From the NCBI GenBank assembly GCA_023434855.1, contig JAEYSJ010000399.1, forward strand, positions 7,154 through 71,153: 64,000 nt of DNA, read 5' to 3'. Positions 36,532 to 45,161 of the stretch are shown here, piece by piece. This stretch comes from Bacillota bacterium (GTDB lineage Bacteria; Bacillota_C; Negativicutes; JAEYSJ01). How positions within the stretch are numbered: position 1 is the first letter of the stretch; each line of letters opens with the position of its first letter. The translations under genes and the position numbers were made by a program. The notes beneath the pieces were generated by a model. The model was given only the letters and a program-made list of their open reading frames with translations. It did not search any database and had not been told where the DNA came from.

Positions 36532-37107
36532 ATGACCATTAACTTTATTCCATTTGTTTACACTTCTGTCTTTGCCGTGATCGTTGCGGTGCTTGTACCT
36601 AGACAGGAAATACGCCGATTATCAATTTACGGGATAATTTTTGGCGGAATTTTTGATGCTATCGTTGTTGGTACGGCAAACTTATTGGGGGAATTTAAAT
36701 ATATAAACTATGAGCCATTTGGATTGTTTGGGTTGCATTTTTTGGCTCCTGTTTCCTGGACATTGTTTTTTATCATTTATTTTTATCATTTACCTACGAA
36801 AAAAGTTTATATTTACATATATACGACCATGGGGATTTTTTATAGCATGTTGTTTTGTCAAATGCTTACGAAACTAGAGGTATTATCTCTGGCGCATGGA
36901 TTCATTGACTCGATTATTCCGTTTATACCATGGTACATCATAGCTACCTGGGGTTATTTAAAATTAACAAAAATTGACGATAACTTTAAGAGCGTAAATC
37001 CAATGGAACATGAGCAACGTATGTATTTTAAATCTGTCGATACTCCTGTGGCGAAACCGCTTCCTGACCTGAATAATGACAGCAGCGATAAAAAACCAAA
37101 AGATTGA
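36532..37107 (+). CDS. CBO0543-like membrane protein
   Basis: The 191-residue protein has about five membrane segments (residues about 5-150) followed by a cytoplasmic polar tail ending AKPLPDLNNDSSDKK. The pattern matches the CBO0543 family of small spore-former membrane proteins, whose function is unknown. ATG 36532 has GGGGGT. It is convergent with a related gene at 37381. Confidence 0.7.
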   Translation: MTINFIPFVYTSVFAVIVAVLVPRQEIRRLSIYGIIFGGIFDAIVVGTANLLGEFKYINYEPFGLFGLHFLAPVSWTLFFIIYFYHLPTKKVYIYIYTTMGIFYSMLFCQMLTKLEVLSLAHGFIDSIIPFIPWYIIATWGYLKLTKIDDNFKSVNPMEHEQRMYFKSVDTPVAKPLPDLNNDSSDKKPKD

Positions 37108-37153
37108 CGCACATCATAAATGTATTGTCATAGTAAAGATTATGCCCATACTA

Positions 37154-37201
37154 ACTTAGCAAACACCACTCGAGGATGGAGTGGTGTTTGCTAAGTTTTT
37201 T
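37154..37201 (+). terminator. Bidirectional terminator between convergent membrane-protein genes
   Basis: AACTTAGCAAACACCACTC pairs with GAGTGGTGTTTGCTAAGTT (19 bp), followed by TTTT on the plus strand. Confidence 0.9.
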
Positions 37202-37380
37202 ACATAATGGACAATTATAATCCTTTTCGTGAGGTGACCCCTACTTACTTGCAAAAATTATAATGCTAGGACGTTGTACATTAGTATATTTTCGTTAAAA
37301 TGTTAGCGGGACCGTTCGATATAAGGCTTTATTCATATCATGCATAATCACGAATAAATCCACTAAGCTGCAAATAGCAA

Positions 37381-37926
37381 TTATTTACTTTCTGCATCAT
37401 TGTCTTGATCTTCCGGTAACGGTTTTGTTGCTGCCGGCTGTAAGTTAGCAGCCTGACTAGTAGATTTAGTTTCAGTACGTACGAAAACACCTTCTTGCCA
37501 CATTTGATAAGCATATATTAAAGCTCCCATTATAACCGCATATACCACATTTAAAAAAGGACTAAGACTTACTTCATGAAAAAGCCCTCTACTACCAAGA
37601 AAATAGACATGAAATAAATATATAAACCCAAAATTTAGTATTGTATCAATTGCTATATATTTCCCAAATTGACCATAGAGAAAATAAAACAGCCACATAG
37701 TAGTAACGGCATTTAGTCCGAAAATGTATGACGGTGTTTTTAGTGGATAAGCAGTTTCTCCGAAAACGAACCACCCTAAGGTTTGCCCCATCTCTACAAA
37801 TAATATACTAGAAATTATAGAGAATTGAGCTATGGGCATAAACCGCTTTCTAGCGTCTTTGGGCATAAAAAATAACGTAAACCAAGGTAGCACCATCATA
37901 CTCCATGTTAGTAACTGATTGCCCAT
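37381..37926 (-). CDS. CBO0543-like membrane protein, second copy
   Basis: The 181-residue protein has four to five membrane segments and a polar tail ending TKPLPEDQDNDAESK. It is similar in plan to the 36532 gene and presumably a paralogue. ATG 37926 has CAGGAGG. Function is unknown. Confidence 0.65.
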   Translation of the reverse strand: MGNQLLTWSMMVLPWFTLFFMPKDARKRFMPIAQFSIISSILFVEMGQTLGWFVFGETAYPLKTPSYIFGLNAVTTMWLFYFLYGQFGKYIAIDTILNFGFIYLFHVYFLGSRGLFHEVSLSPFLNVVYAVIMGALIYAYQMWQEGVFVRTETKSTSQAANLQPAATKPLPEDQDNDAESK

Positions 37927-38167
37927 GGTGTAGCCTCCTGCATTTCAAGAATAAATTTATTCTTTGCGGATATTAAGTATTTTATTCAAACCTTAACGTC
38001 TTCCCCGCAGCGGTCTAAGGGTTTGACATATATCAGTATTCTCGGACTCAAAAAATTCCATAAGAAAAAAGCCAGCTTCCTGCGTGAGAAGTTGGCTTTT
38101 TGGGGTGTCGAGGGGGCGGGGTTGTTGACAATGATCGGAATGATACAATGACCTTGTGGGTGAAAGC

Positions 38168-38264
38168 GTGCCAAGAACAGCAAGAAAAAAGAGTAGCAGC
38201 GTACCATATCGTCATGCGAGGAATAAACCGTCAACCATTTCTGAAGACGAAGAAGATTGCAAGA
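38168..38264 (+). pseudogene. Relic of a REP-associated tyrosine transposase (RAYT) N-terminus
   Basis: From GTG 38168 the frames read PRTARKKSSS, then in a shifted frame YHIVMRGINRQPF, then again shifted EDEEDCK. This is the conserved start of Y1/RAYT transposases (PR-x-ARKKS-x-x-x-YHI-x-RGINR). At least two frameshifts and loss of the rest make it a pseudogene. A REP-like palindrome abuts it. Confidence 0.75.
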
Positions 38265-38303
38265 TGACGGAACGGTTCTGCCGTCTTACTCGAAATGAGT
38301 AAT
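38264..38303. repeat. REP-like palindrome next to the RAYT relic (family D)
   Basis: GGAACGGTTCTGCCGTCTTA followed by CTCGAAATGAG closely resembles 35075-35110. RAYT genes are typically flanked by REP sequences. Confidence 0.65.
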
Positions 38304-38514
38304 TCATTTCATCCAAATATATAAACCGCAATCATTCCAGCCCTTTCTGCTACTAGAATGGATTGGAAAGAAGATAGTTCCACCTTCTGCATGTTCACCA
38401 ATTCCAAAAGAAGCCTTTTATTTTGCTAGATGGGCTTGGTTCTTGTTTCACGGAATAGTATTACTAACTACGTTTGGTGCTGGAATTCTTGTTGGAATTG
38501 AACTAATGAAATAA
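38299..38514 (+). pseudogene. 3' remnant of a membrane-protein gene
   Basis: The frame is open for 71 codons up to TAA 38512, ending in a strong hydrophobic segment (WAWFLFHGIVLLTTFGAGIL). There is no start codon, and a terminator follows at 38522. The 5' end appears lost at the REP/RAYT junction. The family is unknown. Confidence 0.4.
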
Positions 38515-38521
38515 CAGTACA

Positions 38522-38553
38522 GCATTCAAAGATCACGAGAATGCTGGATTTTT
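38522..38553 (+). terminator. Terminator after the membrane-protein remnant
   Basis: AGCATTC and GAATGCT form the stem around 11 bases, followed by GGATTTTTT. Confidence 0.7.
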
Positions 38554-38610
38554 TAATTTTACTGAATGGACTATTATTGGACGGTGAAGTTAGTATATCG
38601 GGTAACGGTA

Positions 38611-39954
38611 TTACACGTCATTGGTCATCTGACGCTCGTTAATATATTCGGTAAGCCTAGCTCTGGCAACTTCACGATTTTTAGCTTTGTGGCTGTACAT
38701 TCTAGCGTCAGCCCTGCGAAGCACATCGTCAAGTTCCTTGTCGCCATCACTGAAGGTGGCATAGCCGCAGGAAAGAAAGACAGGTAGTTCCTTCTTGTTT
38801 TTTCTGTTCGCCACCAATGATTGTTCTAGGCGCTGAACAAGTTTTGCGGCGGTTTCCTCATCAGATAGTTTTAAGATCACGACAAATTCATCGCCGCCAA
38901 TCCGAGCAATCCAGTCTTGTTTGCGAAAATTCTCTTCCATAATCTGGGATGTTTTTTTTAGCAGCACATCACCCATGGCGTGTCCCAGATTGTCATTAAT
39001 AAGTTTCATGCCATCAATATCAATGGCTATAAGGCTTATTGGCGTAGCCTGGTCGCTATTCCATTGCCGGAAGTACTCATCCATGAAGGCACGGTTATAT
39101 AGACCAGTTAATTTGTCATGGAAGCTTATGAATTCCAGTTCATCTTTTTTTTGTTGAAGTTGATAAAATAACAGTTTATAGGGTTCGCGTAAGCTAGTTT
39201 CAACGATGGCTTTATAGAAATAAGAATAAGTAATCACTTTAAATAGATGTCCTACCATATTCGACAGGCCATACATATCAGAATACAAAGTAAAGGACAG
39301 TTCTGTTCCAATACTTGTTAGATACGCCTGGACTAACAACTTAAAAACTTTTTGATGGAAATGCGACTGATTTTTGAAAAGCAAGATTATCGAAATAATG
39401 AGGACAACACAGATGACGTACTCACTGTAAATCTTAAAAGATGTAAGACCTTGGCCCACAATGAAGCAAACCGGAAAAATATACCAACAAAATATGCCTA
39501 AAAACATCAAAATTGAGACTCCCCCATAAATCAATAGGGGACCTTTGGGGTTTAATTTCCTTTTTAAAAAGAAAATAGAAAACAATAAAGTAGCGCTGTC
39601 AATAAATCTAGCTACCAACCACGTTGCAGGTGCTAGGCTCAAAGATGAACCAGGAAAAACCCCCATTCCCTGATAAACAAAAGTATGTAATAGATCAAAA
39701 ACACCCGAAAAACCAAACGACATACCTAGTAACATAAAAAATCCGTTCTGAACTACTAAACGGGCGTTAAAGACAATTAGTGCTATACCAAAACTGATCA
39801 GTATAGTATACATTTCAGCCAGTGTATGGAAAAGCAAATAATTTGCCTGACTTATAAAGAAGCCTATAATAAAGAATGCCGCCATAAAAAGCATGATTTT
39901 GGCAGCCTGATATAAATTTGCGACTAATCCTTTGAGTGAGGATGTTTTTTCCAT
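38611..39954 (-). CDS. MASE3-like sensor diguanylate cyclase
   Basis: The 447-residue protein has an N-terminal membrane sensor of about eight segments (MASE3-like, residues 15-250), a short coiled linker (YQLQQKKDELEFIS) and a C-terminal GGDEF domain. The catalytic loop GGDEFVVIL is intact. RKQD five residues before GGDEF matches the inhibitory I-site RxxD. It should make c-di-GMP in response to an unknown signal at the membrane. ATG 39954 has AAAGGAG. Confidence 0.9.
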   Translation of the reverse strand: MEKTSSLKGLVANLYQAAKIMLFMAAFFIIGFFISQANYLLFHTLAEMYTILISFGIALIVFNARLVVQNGFFMLLGMSFGFSGVFDLLHTFVYQGMGVFPGSSLSLAPATWLVARFIDSATLLFSIFFLKRKLNPKGPLLIYGGVSILMFLGIFCWYIFPVCFIVGQGLTSFKIYSEYVICVVLIISIILLFKNQSHFHQKVFKLLVQAYLTSIGTELSFTLYSDMYGLSNMVGHLFKVITYSYFYKAIVETSLREPYKLLFYQLQQKKDELEFISFHDKLTGLYNRAFMDEYFRQWNSDQATPISLIAIDIDGMKLINDNLGHAMGDVLLKKTSQIMEENFRKQDWIARIGGDEFVVILKLSDEETAAKLVQRLEQSLVANRKNKKELPVFLSCGYATFSDGDKELDDVLRRADARMYSHKAKNREVARARLTEYINERQMTNDV

Positions 39955-40604
39955 ATCCTAAGCTCCTTTCCCTGGCTCATATATAACATAGAACAATTAT
40001 GCCTGGTTAGGATTATTATTTAGAATTTGTAAGGCATATTATCATGTCATGAACTTTTGCACTTTTGGGCTCGGTAACTACGCAAACTGTTTGTATAACA
40101 TTTGTGTTCGACATAGTCTTTATAATTCCTCCATTTTTTTACAAGAGTTGAAATTGTAAAATACAACGCCTTTTTAGGATGGGACAATTATCAATCCTGA
40201 GCCTTGTTTACGGAAAGTAGTATTGTTGGACGTGAACTTTATCCAATAAGAGTTTAATAAATTAATCAGATTATATTGAATTTTCCGATATATTCGTTTA
40301 TAATAAAAGTATAAAGAAGGACAAGAAAGCTAACTAGATTGTAGAGTGGGGGTGATTCCAATGGGCCAGTTAGATGAAAGTCAATTGTTGGGTAGGAAGA
40401 TAGTATTATTGGAATATAATCACCTTCTTATCGGGATGGGGTAATTACCGATTCTTATATAACGAAAGGATGAAGTGGTTATTCGATATCCTAATATCTG
40501 TTCCTACCCTAATTTAGAAAGATCATTACAACATATCAGTGCATGCAAGTCGTATGATTAGTACAAACAGGGAATGCTTTCACACCCAATCTATTTCAAA
40601 TCTT

Positions 40605-40633
40605 AAAAAACCGCCGATCATTCGGCGGTTTTT
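40605..40633. terminator. Strong bidirectional terminator
   Basis: AAAAACCGCCGA, TCAT, TCGGCGGTTTTT. No intact gene ends nearby on either strand, so it may belong to a lost gene. Confidence 0.8.
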
Positions 40634-40819
40634 CACATAACAGTGGTTATCGGATGTAAACTAAAATAACGGCCTTCCAACGTTAAAAACATTAAGAGAC
40701 TTTTCATTTTTTATTGAAAGGTATTTATCAATTTTAGGAGAAGTGGATTTTAATTACAATTTAGTAAAGATTTATTTGATACCCACTTTTTCGGTTAAAG
40801 AAAGCATACGATAGTAAAG

Positions 40820-40948
40820 GAGCTGATTAGTGTGTTGAGATAGTAAAATCAGGGTGCGAAACTCGCCCTTTGGGAATCAGCTCTATAGGTAAAAGTGGTC
40901 CCAAACCTCATCGCAGATGTAGACTGATTTAATTACTGGGCGTTACCT
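40820..40948 (+). other. Unexplained paired (RNA-like) region
   Basis: GAGCTGATT (40820-40828) pairs with AATCAGCTC (40875-40883) and encloses AGGGTGCGAAACTCGCCCT. AGGTAA (40887) could pair with TTACCT (40943). No known RNA class is recognised. Confidence 0.4.
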
Positions 40949-40997
40949 AAGTTTAAGAATTTAATTATTTGTCAATTCATCGGGATATACAAATCAA

Positions 40998-42521
40998 TCA
41001 TTCCAGCCCTTGCAAATTATTCCGGTAATGAATCGCTTCAGCAATATACTGCCCGTTTATTTTTTCACTCCCCGCCAAATCGGCGATAGTGCGGGCCACT
41101 TTTATAATACGGTCATACCCTCTGCCGCTTAAATTCATTTTGCTAAAGGCCTGCTTCAATAATGCCTGGGCATCATCAGTCATTGGACAAGTGGTTTTTA
41201 AGTGTTTATGACCCATTTGCGCATTACAGAATAAGCCGTATTTTTTCAGACGTTCACATTGCAGCGCCCTGGCGATTTCCACCCGCTGTCTGATTGTCTC
41301 TGAGGATTCACTAGGTGTGGTATTAGTAAATTCACTATATTCCAGACGCGGCACATGGATATGAATGTCAAAACGGTCAAGCAACGGTCCGGATATTTTT
41401 TTAACATAACGGTGGATATCACCTGATGAACAGGAGCAAGAATGGTTGGCATCGCCATAAAACCCGCACGGACACGGATTCATCGATGCGATAAGTATCG
41501 ATTTTGCAGGAAAGGACAAAGAAGCGTTAACCCGGGAAATAGTAACCTGCCCGTCCTCCAAAGGCTGGCGCAGCACTTCCAGTACAGTTTTCGGAAATTC
41601 AGGAAGTTCATCCAAGAATAGTACGCCATGATGACTTAGTGTCACTTCGCCGGGACGGGGAATACTGCCGCCGCCGATCATGCCGGCACTGGAAACGGTA
41701 TGGTGAGGGTTTCTGAAGGGTCTGGCGGCTATTAAGCCGGAGCCGGTTTTCAGCAACCCTGCCACACTGTATATTTTTGTTACTTCTAATGCTTCCTTGG
41801 TAGACATTGCCGGCAAAATTGAGGGAATCCGCTTGGCCAGCATGGTTTTACCCGAACCGGGCGGGCCAACCATCAATACGTTATGGCCACCGGTAGCTGC
41901 TATCTCTAAAGCCCGTTTTGCGACAATCTGTCCTTGTATTTCAGCAAAGTCATCATATTTATCGTAGGACAGCTCAGCATTATCATTTTTAACTTCAGGC
42001 GACAATTTCTGCCTGCAGTTTAGGTGCAGCACTAATTGTTCTAATGAACCAGGGGCGTATACATCCAGGTTGTCTACTAACAATGCTTCCTGGGCATTTT
42101 CCGGAGCTAAAAACAGTTCTTTTATGCCTTGTTCCTGGCAATTAACGGCCATTGGCAGCATGCCGGATATGCCCCGCAGTTTCCCTTCCAGTGATAATTC
42201 ACTAATAAATAAGCAGTTTCGGCAGTTTTCCGGCACAATGTATCCGCTGGCTGATAAAATTCCAATCGCAATAGGTAAGTCCAAGCCGGAACTATCCTTC
42301 TTAAGATCAGCCGGGGCCAAGTTGACGGTAATCCGCTGGGCGGGAAATTTAAAACCGGCGTTTTTTATCGCGGCACGTACTCGTTCACGGGATTCGCGTA
42401 CAGCTGTATCCGGCAGGCCTACAATATCGAGACCTGGCAGACCATTGGCTATATCTACTTCTACCGTAATTAATACACCATTCAGACCTACTGTGGTCGA
42501 ACCAAATGTTTGCGCAAACAC
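40998..42521 (-). CDS. comM: ComM/YifB-type Mg-chelatase-like AAA+ ATPase
   Basis: The 507-residue protein has an N-terminal Lon-like domain (LDIVGLPDTAVRESRERVRA), a AAA+ core with Walker A GPPGSGKTMLAKR and Walker B LFLDELPEF, and a C-terminal lid. ComM is a hexameric branch-migration helicase that extends heteroduplex during transformation in Vibrio; whether this organism is competent is unknown. The start is GTG at 42521 with GGAGG. Confidence 0.95.
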   Translation of the reverse strand: MFAQTFGSTTVGLNGVLITVEVDIANGLPGLDIVGLPDTAVRESRERVRAAIKNAGFKFPAQRITVNLAPADLKKDSSGLDLPIAIGILSASGYIVPENCRNCLFISELSLEGKLRGISGMLPMAVNCQEQGIKELFLAPENAQEALLVDNLDVYAPGSLEQLVLHLNCRQKLSPEVKNDNAELSYDKYDDFAEIQGQIVAKRALEIAATGGHNVLMVGPPGSGKTMLAKRIPSILPAMSTKEALEVTKIYSVAGLLKTGSGLIAARPFRNPHHTVSSAGMIGGGSIPRPGEVTLSHHGVLFLDELPEFPKTVLEVLRQPLEDGQVTISRVNASLSFPAKSILIASMNPCPCGFYGDANHSCSCSSGDIHRYVKKISGPLLDRFDIHIHVPRLEYSEFTNTTPSESSETIRQRVEIARALQCERLKKYGLFCNAQMGHKHLKTTCPMTDDAQALLKQAFSKMNLSGRGYDRIIKVARTIADLAGSEKINGQYIAEAIHYRNNLQGLE

Positions 42522-42545
42522 TGTTTACCTCCAGATACCAATGAC

Positions 42546-43106
42546 TTAGCAACTCCCCTGCCATCGTTGAAACAGATTATGCTCTACATCAAGCAAATCG
42601 CATATTTTACCCACCATCATATCAATCAAAGCCTGCAAATCTTGGGGCCGATGATAGAACCCCGGACTGGCAGGTACAATCTTTACACCAAGCTGAGCTA
42701 GCTTGAGCATATTAGCTAGATGGATGGCATTCAGCGGTGTCTCGCGGGGAACAAGTATCAACTGCCGGCCTTCCTTCAATGTAACATCGGCAGCACGGCT
42801 AATCAGATTGTCCGCAATGCCGTTTGCGATCACCCCCAACGTCCGCATAGAGCACGGAGCAACGACCATGGCATCTGTCTTAAAGGAACCACTGGCAATA
42901 CACGCAGCAATGTTATGTACATCATGCAAGAAGTCAACTCTTGCCATAATCTCTTTTCGCTCAACATTGCACTCATATTGCAGAACTTGCCAGCCGTAAT
43001 CTGACACCACGGCATGAATTTCACACCCGGCCTGTTTTAACACTTCAATTAACCTGAAACCATATATGGCGCCGCTGGCACCGGAAACCCCTACAATTAT
43101 CCGCAA
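42546..43106 (-). CDS. ubiX: UbiX-family flavin prenyltransferase
   Basis: The 186-residue flavoprotein starts with the FMN-binding IIVGVSGASGAIYGFRLIEV and contains VPRETPLNAIHLANMLKLAQ and FYHRP, as in UbiX/Pad1. It makes prenylated FMN for a UbiD-type decarboxylase, which is not in the window. The start is TTG at 43106 with GGTGGTG. It lies between yraN and comM, apparently in one operon. Confidence 0.93.
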   Translation of the reverse strand: MRIIVGVSGASGAIYGFRLIEVLKQAGCEIHAVVSDYGWQVLQYECNVERKEIMARVDFLHDVHNIAACIASGSFKTDAMVVAPCSMRTLGVIANGIADNLISRAADVTLKEGRQLILVPRETPLNAIHLANMLKLAQLGVKIVPASPGFYHRPQDLQALIDMMVGKICDLLDVEHNLFQRWQGSC

Positions 43107-43118
43107 AGTTTACACCAC

Positions 43119-43478
43119 CTAGTTGCCAAATGCATTAATAATGTGATTATATTCTAATTTTCCCCGGGACGATAAAAGTATTTCCAGAACATCGAAACGG
43201 CAAGCGGCATTATTATTACCTGTTTGCTTAAGATAACACAGCGCCGTATTAATTATTTTATGCTGCTTATGATAGGTGACAGCCTCAGCGGGAAAACCAC
43301 ATATTTTACTGCGTCTGGTTTTTACTTCAACAAATACGATAACATCCTTAATTTTTGCTATTATATCAATTTCGCCGGTTTTGCTACGGTATTTACGCGC
43401 TAAAATAAGGTATCCGGATTTACGCAAATAATCTGTTGCAGCCTGTTCCCCTATTTCGCCAACTTCAATATGATTCAC
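43119..43478 (-). CDS. yraN: YraN/UPF0102 nuclease-fold protein
   Basis: The 119-residue protein has the UPF0102 restriction-nuclease-like pattern: GEQAATDYLRKSGY, then KTGEIDIIAKIKDVIVFVEVKTR, carrying the D-x-x-E-x-K catalytic-like triad. The function is unproven. GTG 43478 starts the frame. yraN next to rnhB-like and comM genes is standard. Confidence 0.9.
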   Translation of the reverse strand: MNHIEVGEIGEQAATDYLRKSGYLILARKYRSKTGEIDIIAKIKDVIVFVEVKTRRSKICGFPAEAVTYHKQHKIINTALCYLKQTGNNNAACRFDVLEILLSSRGKLEYNHIINAFGN

Positions 43479-43517
43479 AAAAAATACACTCCCTAATAAG
43501 CGGCCTTAGGGATACGA

Positions 43518-43676
43518 CTAACCACAGAGGTCACAGAGGACTCAGAGGGATTTTATTATTACTTGTATTCTCTGCTACGTTCTTAACTTAATGTATTTCA
43601 TTTACAGTCAGTGTCGGTTAATACTTTCCTTGCGCGATGAATATCGCGTCGTTCCACTCCGTGTCCTCTGTGGTTC
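43518..43676. repeat. Intergenic repeat, family C copy 3
   Basis: ACCACAGAGGTCACAGAGGA at the left and CCGTGTCCTCTGTGGTT at the right are inverted ends of a 159-base element, a variant of the elements at 19278 and 55042. Confidence 0.75.
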
Positions 43677-43746
43677 AAAAAACCCACTAGCCACCCAGCT
43701 GCTTATAAATTGTGATATAGTAAGGCTTTACTATTTTATTCCGTAA

Positions 43747-43785
43747 AAAAAGACAACATCCTGCTATTTGGCCTGTTGTCTTTCA
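43747..43785 (-). terminator. Terminator after the HD-GYP gene
   Basis: AAAGACAACA and TGTTGTCTTT form the stem with a 19-base loop. A-rich and T-rich flanks are present on either side. Confidence 0.75.
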
Positions 43786-43792
43786 TAAATAT

Positions 43793-44857
43793 TCATCTTT
43801 CTTCCACATCGGCGATATAGATTTGCGGGTTCTTCAGTAGATCTATTTCCTGTAATTTAGTAATCTGCTGGCGATTCTCATCCATAATAATTCTAACTAC
43901 CGGTTTTGATTTGTCTTCCCGCGAGATGTCTACCACAACACCAATCTGATTATTACTGAGGCGGACAGCTGTCCCAATGGGAAATATTGCTATATTCTCC
44001 ATAAAGCATTTAACTAACTCACTGTCAAAAGAGGCTCCGCCCGCTTTAGCAATAATGGCCAGCGCTTCATAAACCGGCATAGCCCTTCGATAACTGGCAT
44101 CAGTAGTAAGAGCGTCATACAGATCAGCAATCGCCACAATATAGGCAAATTGGTGAATTTCATCTTGCTTTAATCCGCGCGGATAACCGGTGCCGTCATA
44201 ACGCTCATGGTGCTGAAAAGCGCAGTGTGCTGAAAGCGTGCTAATTTCCGGATTCTTGCGCAATATTTCAAAACCAAGGGATGGATGTTTCTTTATTTCC
44301 TCTCTTTCGATAGAAGTTAAGCGGCCCGGTTTATTTAATATCTTCTCTGGTAACTGAATTTTACCCACATCATGCAGTAGCGCGCCAACACCCAAATCGC
44401 GCAAGCGCAATTCATCCAAACCAAGACTGATCCCTGTCATAATTGATAGAACACATACATTTACAACATGACTAAATAAATAATCATTGCGAGTACGCAT
44501 ATCAATAAAATTTAGCATTATACTGCGATTTTGACACAATTCGTCAACGAGCATATTTGAAGCTTTCTTTGCCTGCCCGGCATCTACGCCTTTACCTACT
44601 TTTACTTGTTCTATTAACGATTTAGCGGCAGCCACCGCCTCTAATCTCGTTTTTTCACCGATAACATCAGGAATATCAATGTCCTTAGTTAAAGCATCTT
44701 CCACATAAATATATGTTACTTGCAGTTCTTTAAGACGATTGACAAAGCGCTTAGAAAGCTCGATACCAGCATTTAATAGCACTATTCCTTCAGCTGTATA
44801 CAACGGTTTGGCCAATTTCATGCCAGGAGTAATATTTTCTAATAATATCCGGCGCAT
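43793..44857 (-). CDS. HD-GYP domain protein (c-di-GMP phosphodiesterase-like)
   Basis: The 354-residue protein has an N-terminal DUF3391-like part and an HD-GYP domain with LLHDVGKIQLPEKILNKPG and HHERYDGTGYPRG, so metal ligands and the GYP motif are intact. It should hydrolyse c-di-GMP. A C-terminal beta-rich tail follows. ATG 44857 has AGGAGG. It follows the FlhB-like gene by nine bases. A GGDEF cyclase lies 4 kb away. Confidence 0.93.
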   Translation of the reverse strand: MRRILLENITPGMKLAKPLYTAEGIVLLNAGIELSKRFVNRLKELQVTYIYVEDALTKDIDIPDVIGEKTRLEAVAAAKSLIEQVKVGKGVDAGQAKKASNMLVDELCQNRSIMLNFIDMRTRNDYLFSHVVNVCVLSIMTGISLGLDELRLRDLGVGALLHDVGKIQLPEKILNKPGRLTSIEREEIKKHPSLGFEILRKNPEISTLSAHCAFQHHERYDGTGYPRGLKQDEIHQFAYIVAIADLYDALTTDASYRRAMPVYEALAIIAKAGGASFDSELVKCFMENIAIFPIGTAVRLSNNQIGVVVDISREDKSKPVVRIIMDENRQQITKLQEIDLLKNPQIYIADVEER

Positions 44858-44866
44858 GTAGACCTC

Positions 44867-45160
44867 CTATTTATTCTGTTGCTTACCCAATGCCTGATCG
44901 ATACGGTAAATATAAGCCAAAATTTCGGCAACAACTTTATATAATTCAGGAGGAATTTCCCGATCTAATTCTACGGCCATCAACATGCTGCTTAATGCTT
45001 TGTTCTGATATATGGGAATAGCATTTTTTTTAGCAGCAGCAAGTATTTGTTCCGCAATAAAGCCTGCTCCTTTTGCAACAACTTTGGGGGCATCATTACG
45101 TTCATCGTTATAGCTAAGGGCTATTGCTTGTTTGGGCCGATCTGACTTATTTCTTGTCAT
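44867..45160 (-). CDS. ylqH: FlhB-like C-terminal domain protein (YlqH type)
   Basis: The 97-residue protein resembles the cytoplasmic C-terminal domain of the export switch FlhB/YscU (IALSYNDERNDAPKVVAKGA, IPIYQNKALSSMLMAVELD) but lacks the membrane part and the autocleavage NPTH. Such stand-alone FlhB-like proteins occur next to rnhB-ylqG in Bacillus, as here. ATG 45160 is chosen because the longer frame overlaps the upstream stop and GGTGGT precedes it. Confidence 0.85.
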   Translation of the reverse strand: MTRNKSDRPKQAIALSYNDERNDAPKVVAKGAGFIAEQILAAAKKNAIPIYQNKALSSMLMAVELDREIPPELYKVVAEILAYIYRIDQALGKQQNK

Positions 45161-45161
45161 C

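Larger units (their letters stand above)
39955..40997. other. 1.04-kb gene-poor gap downstream of comM
   Basis: No convincing gene. It contains a terminator at 40605-40633 and an unexplained paired region at 40820-40948. A possible 27-residue ORF at 40361-40444 is too weak to call. In many Firmicutes dprA and topA would follow comM here, and they are absent. Confidence 0.6.

Noticed and set aside
37986..38234. 82-residue minus-strand ORF
   Set aside because: It is antisense to the RAYT relic, which explains the sequence better. No ribosome site.
39955..40110. Possible c-di-GMP riboswitch upstream of the GGDEF gene
   Set aside because: None of the conserved class I or II bases were found.
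40361..40444. 27-residue plus-strand ORF with a GGGGGTGA ribosome site
   Set aside because: Too short and isolated, with no terminator or family support. Left as unproven.
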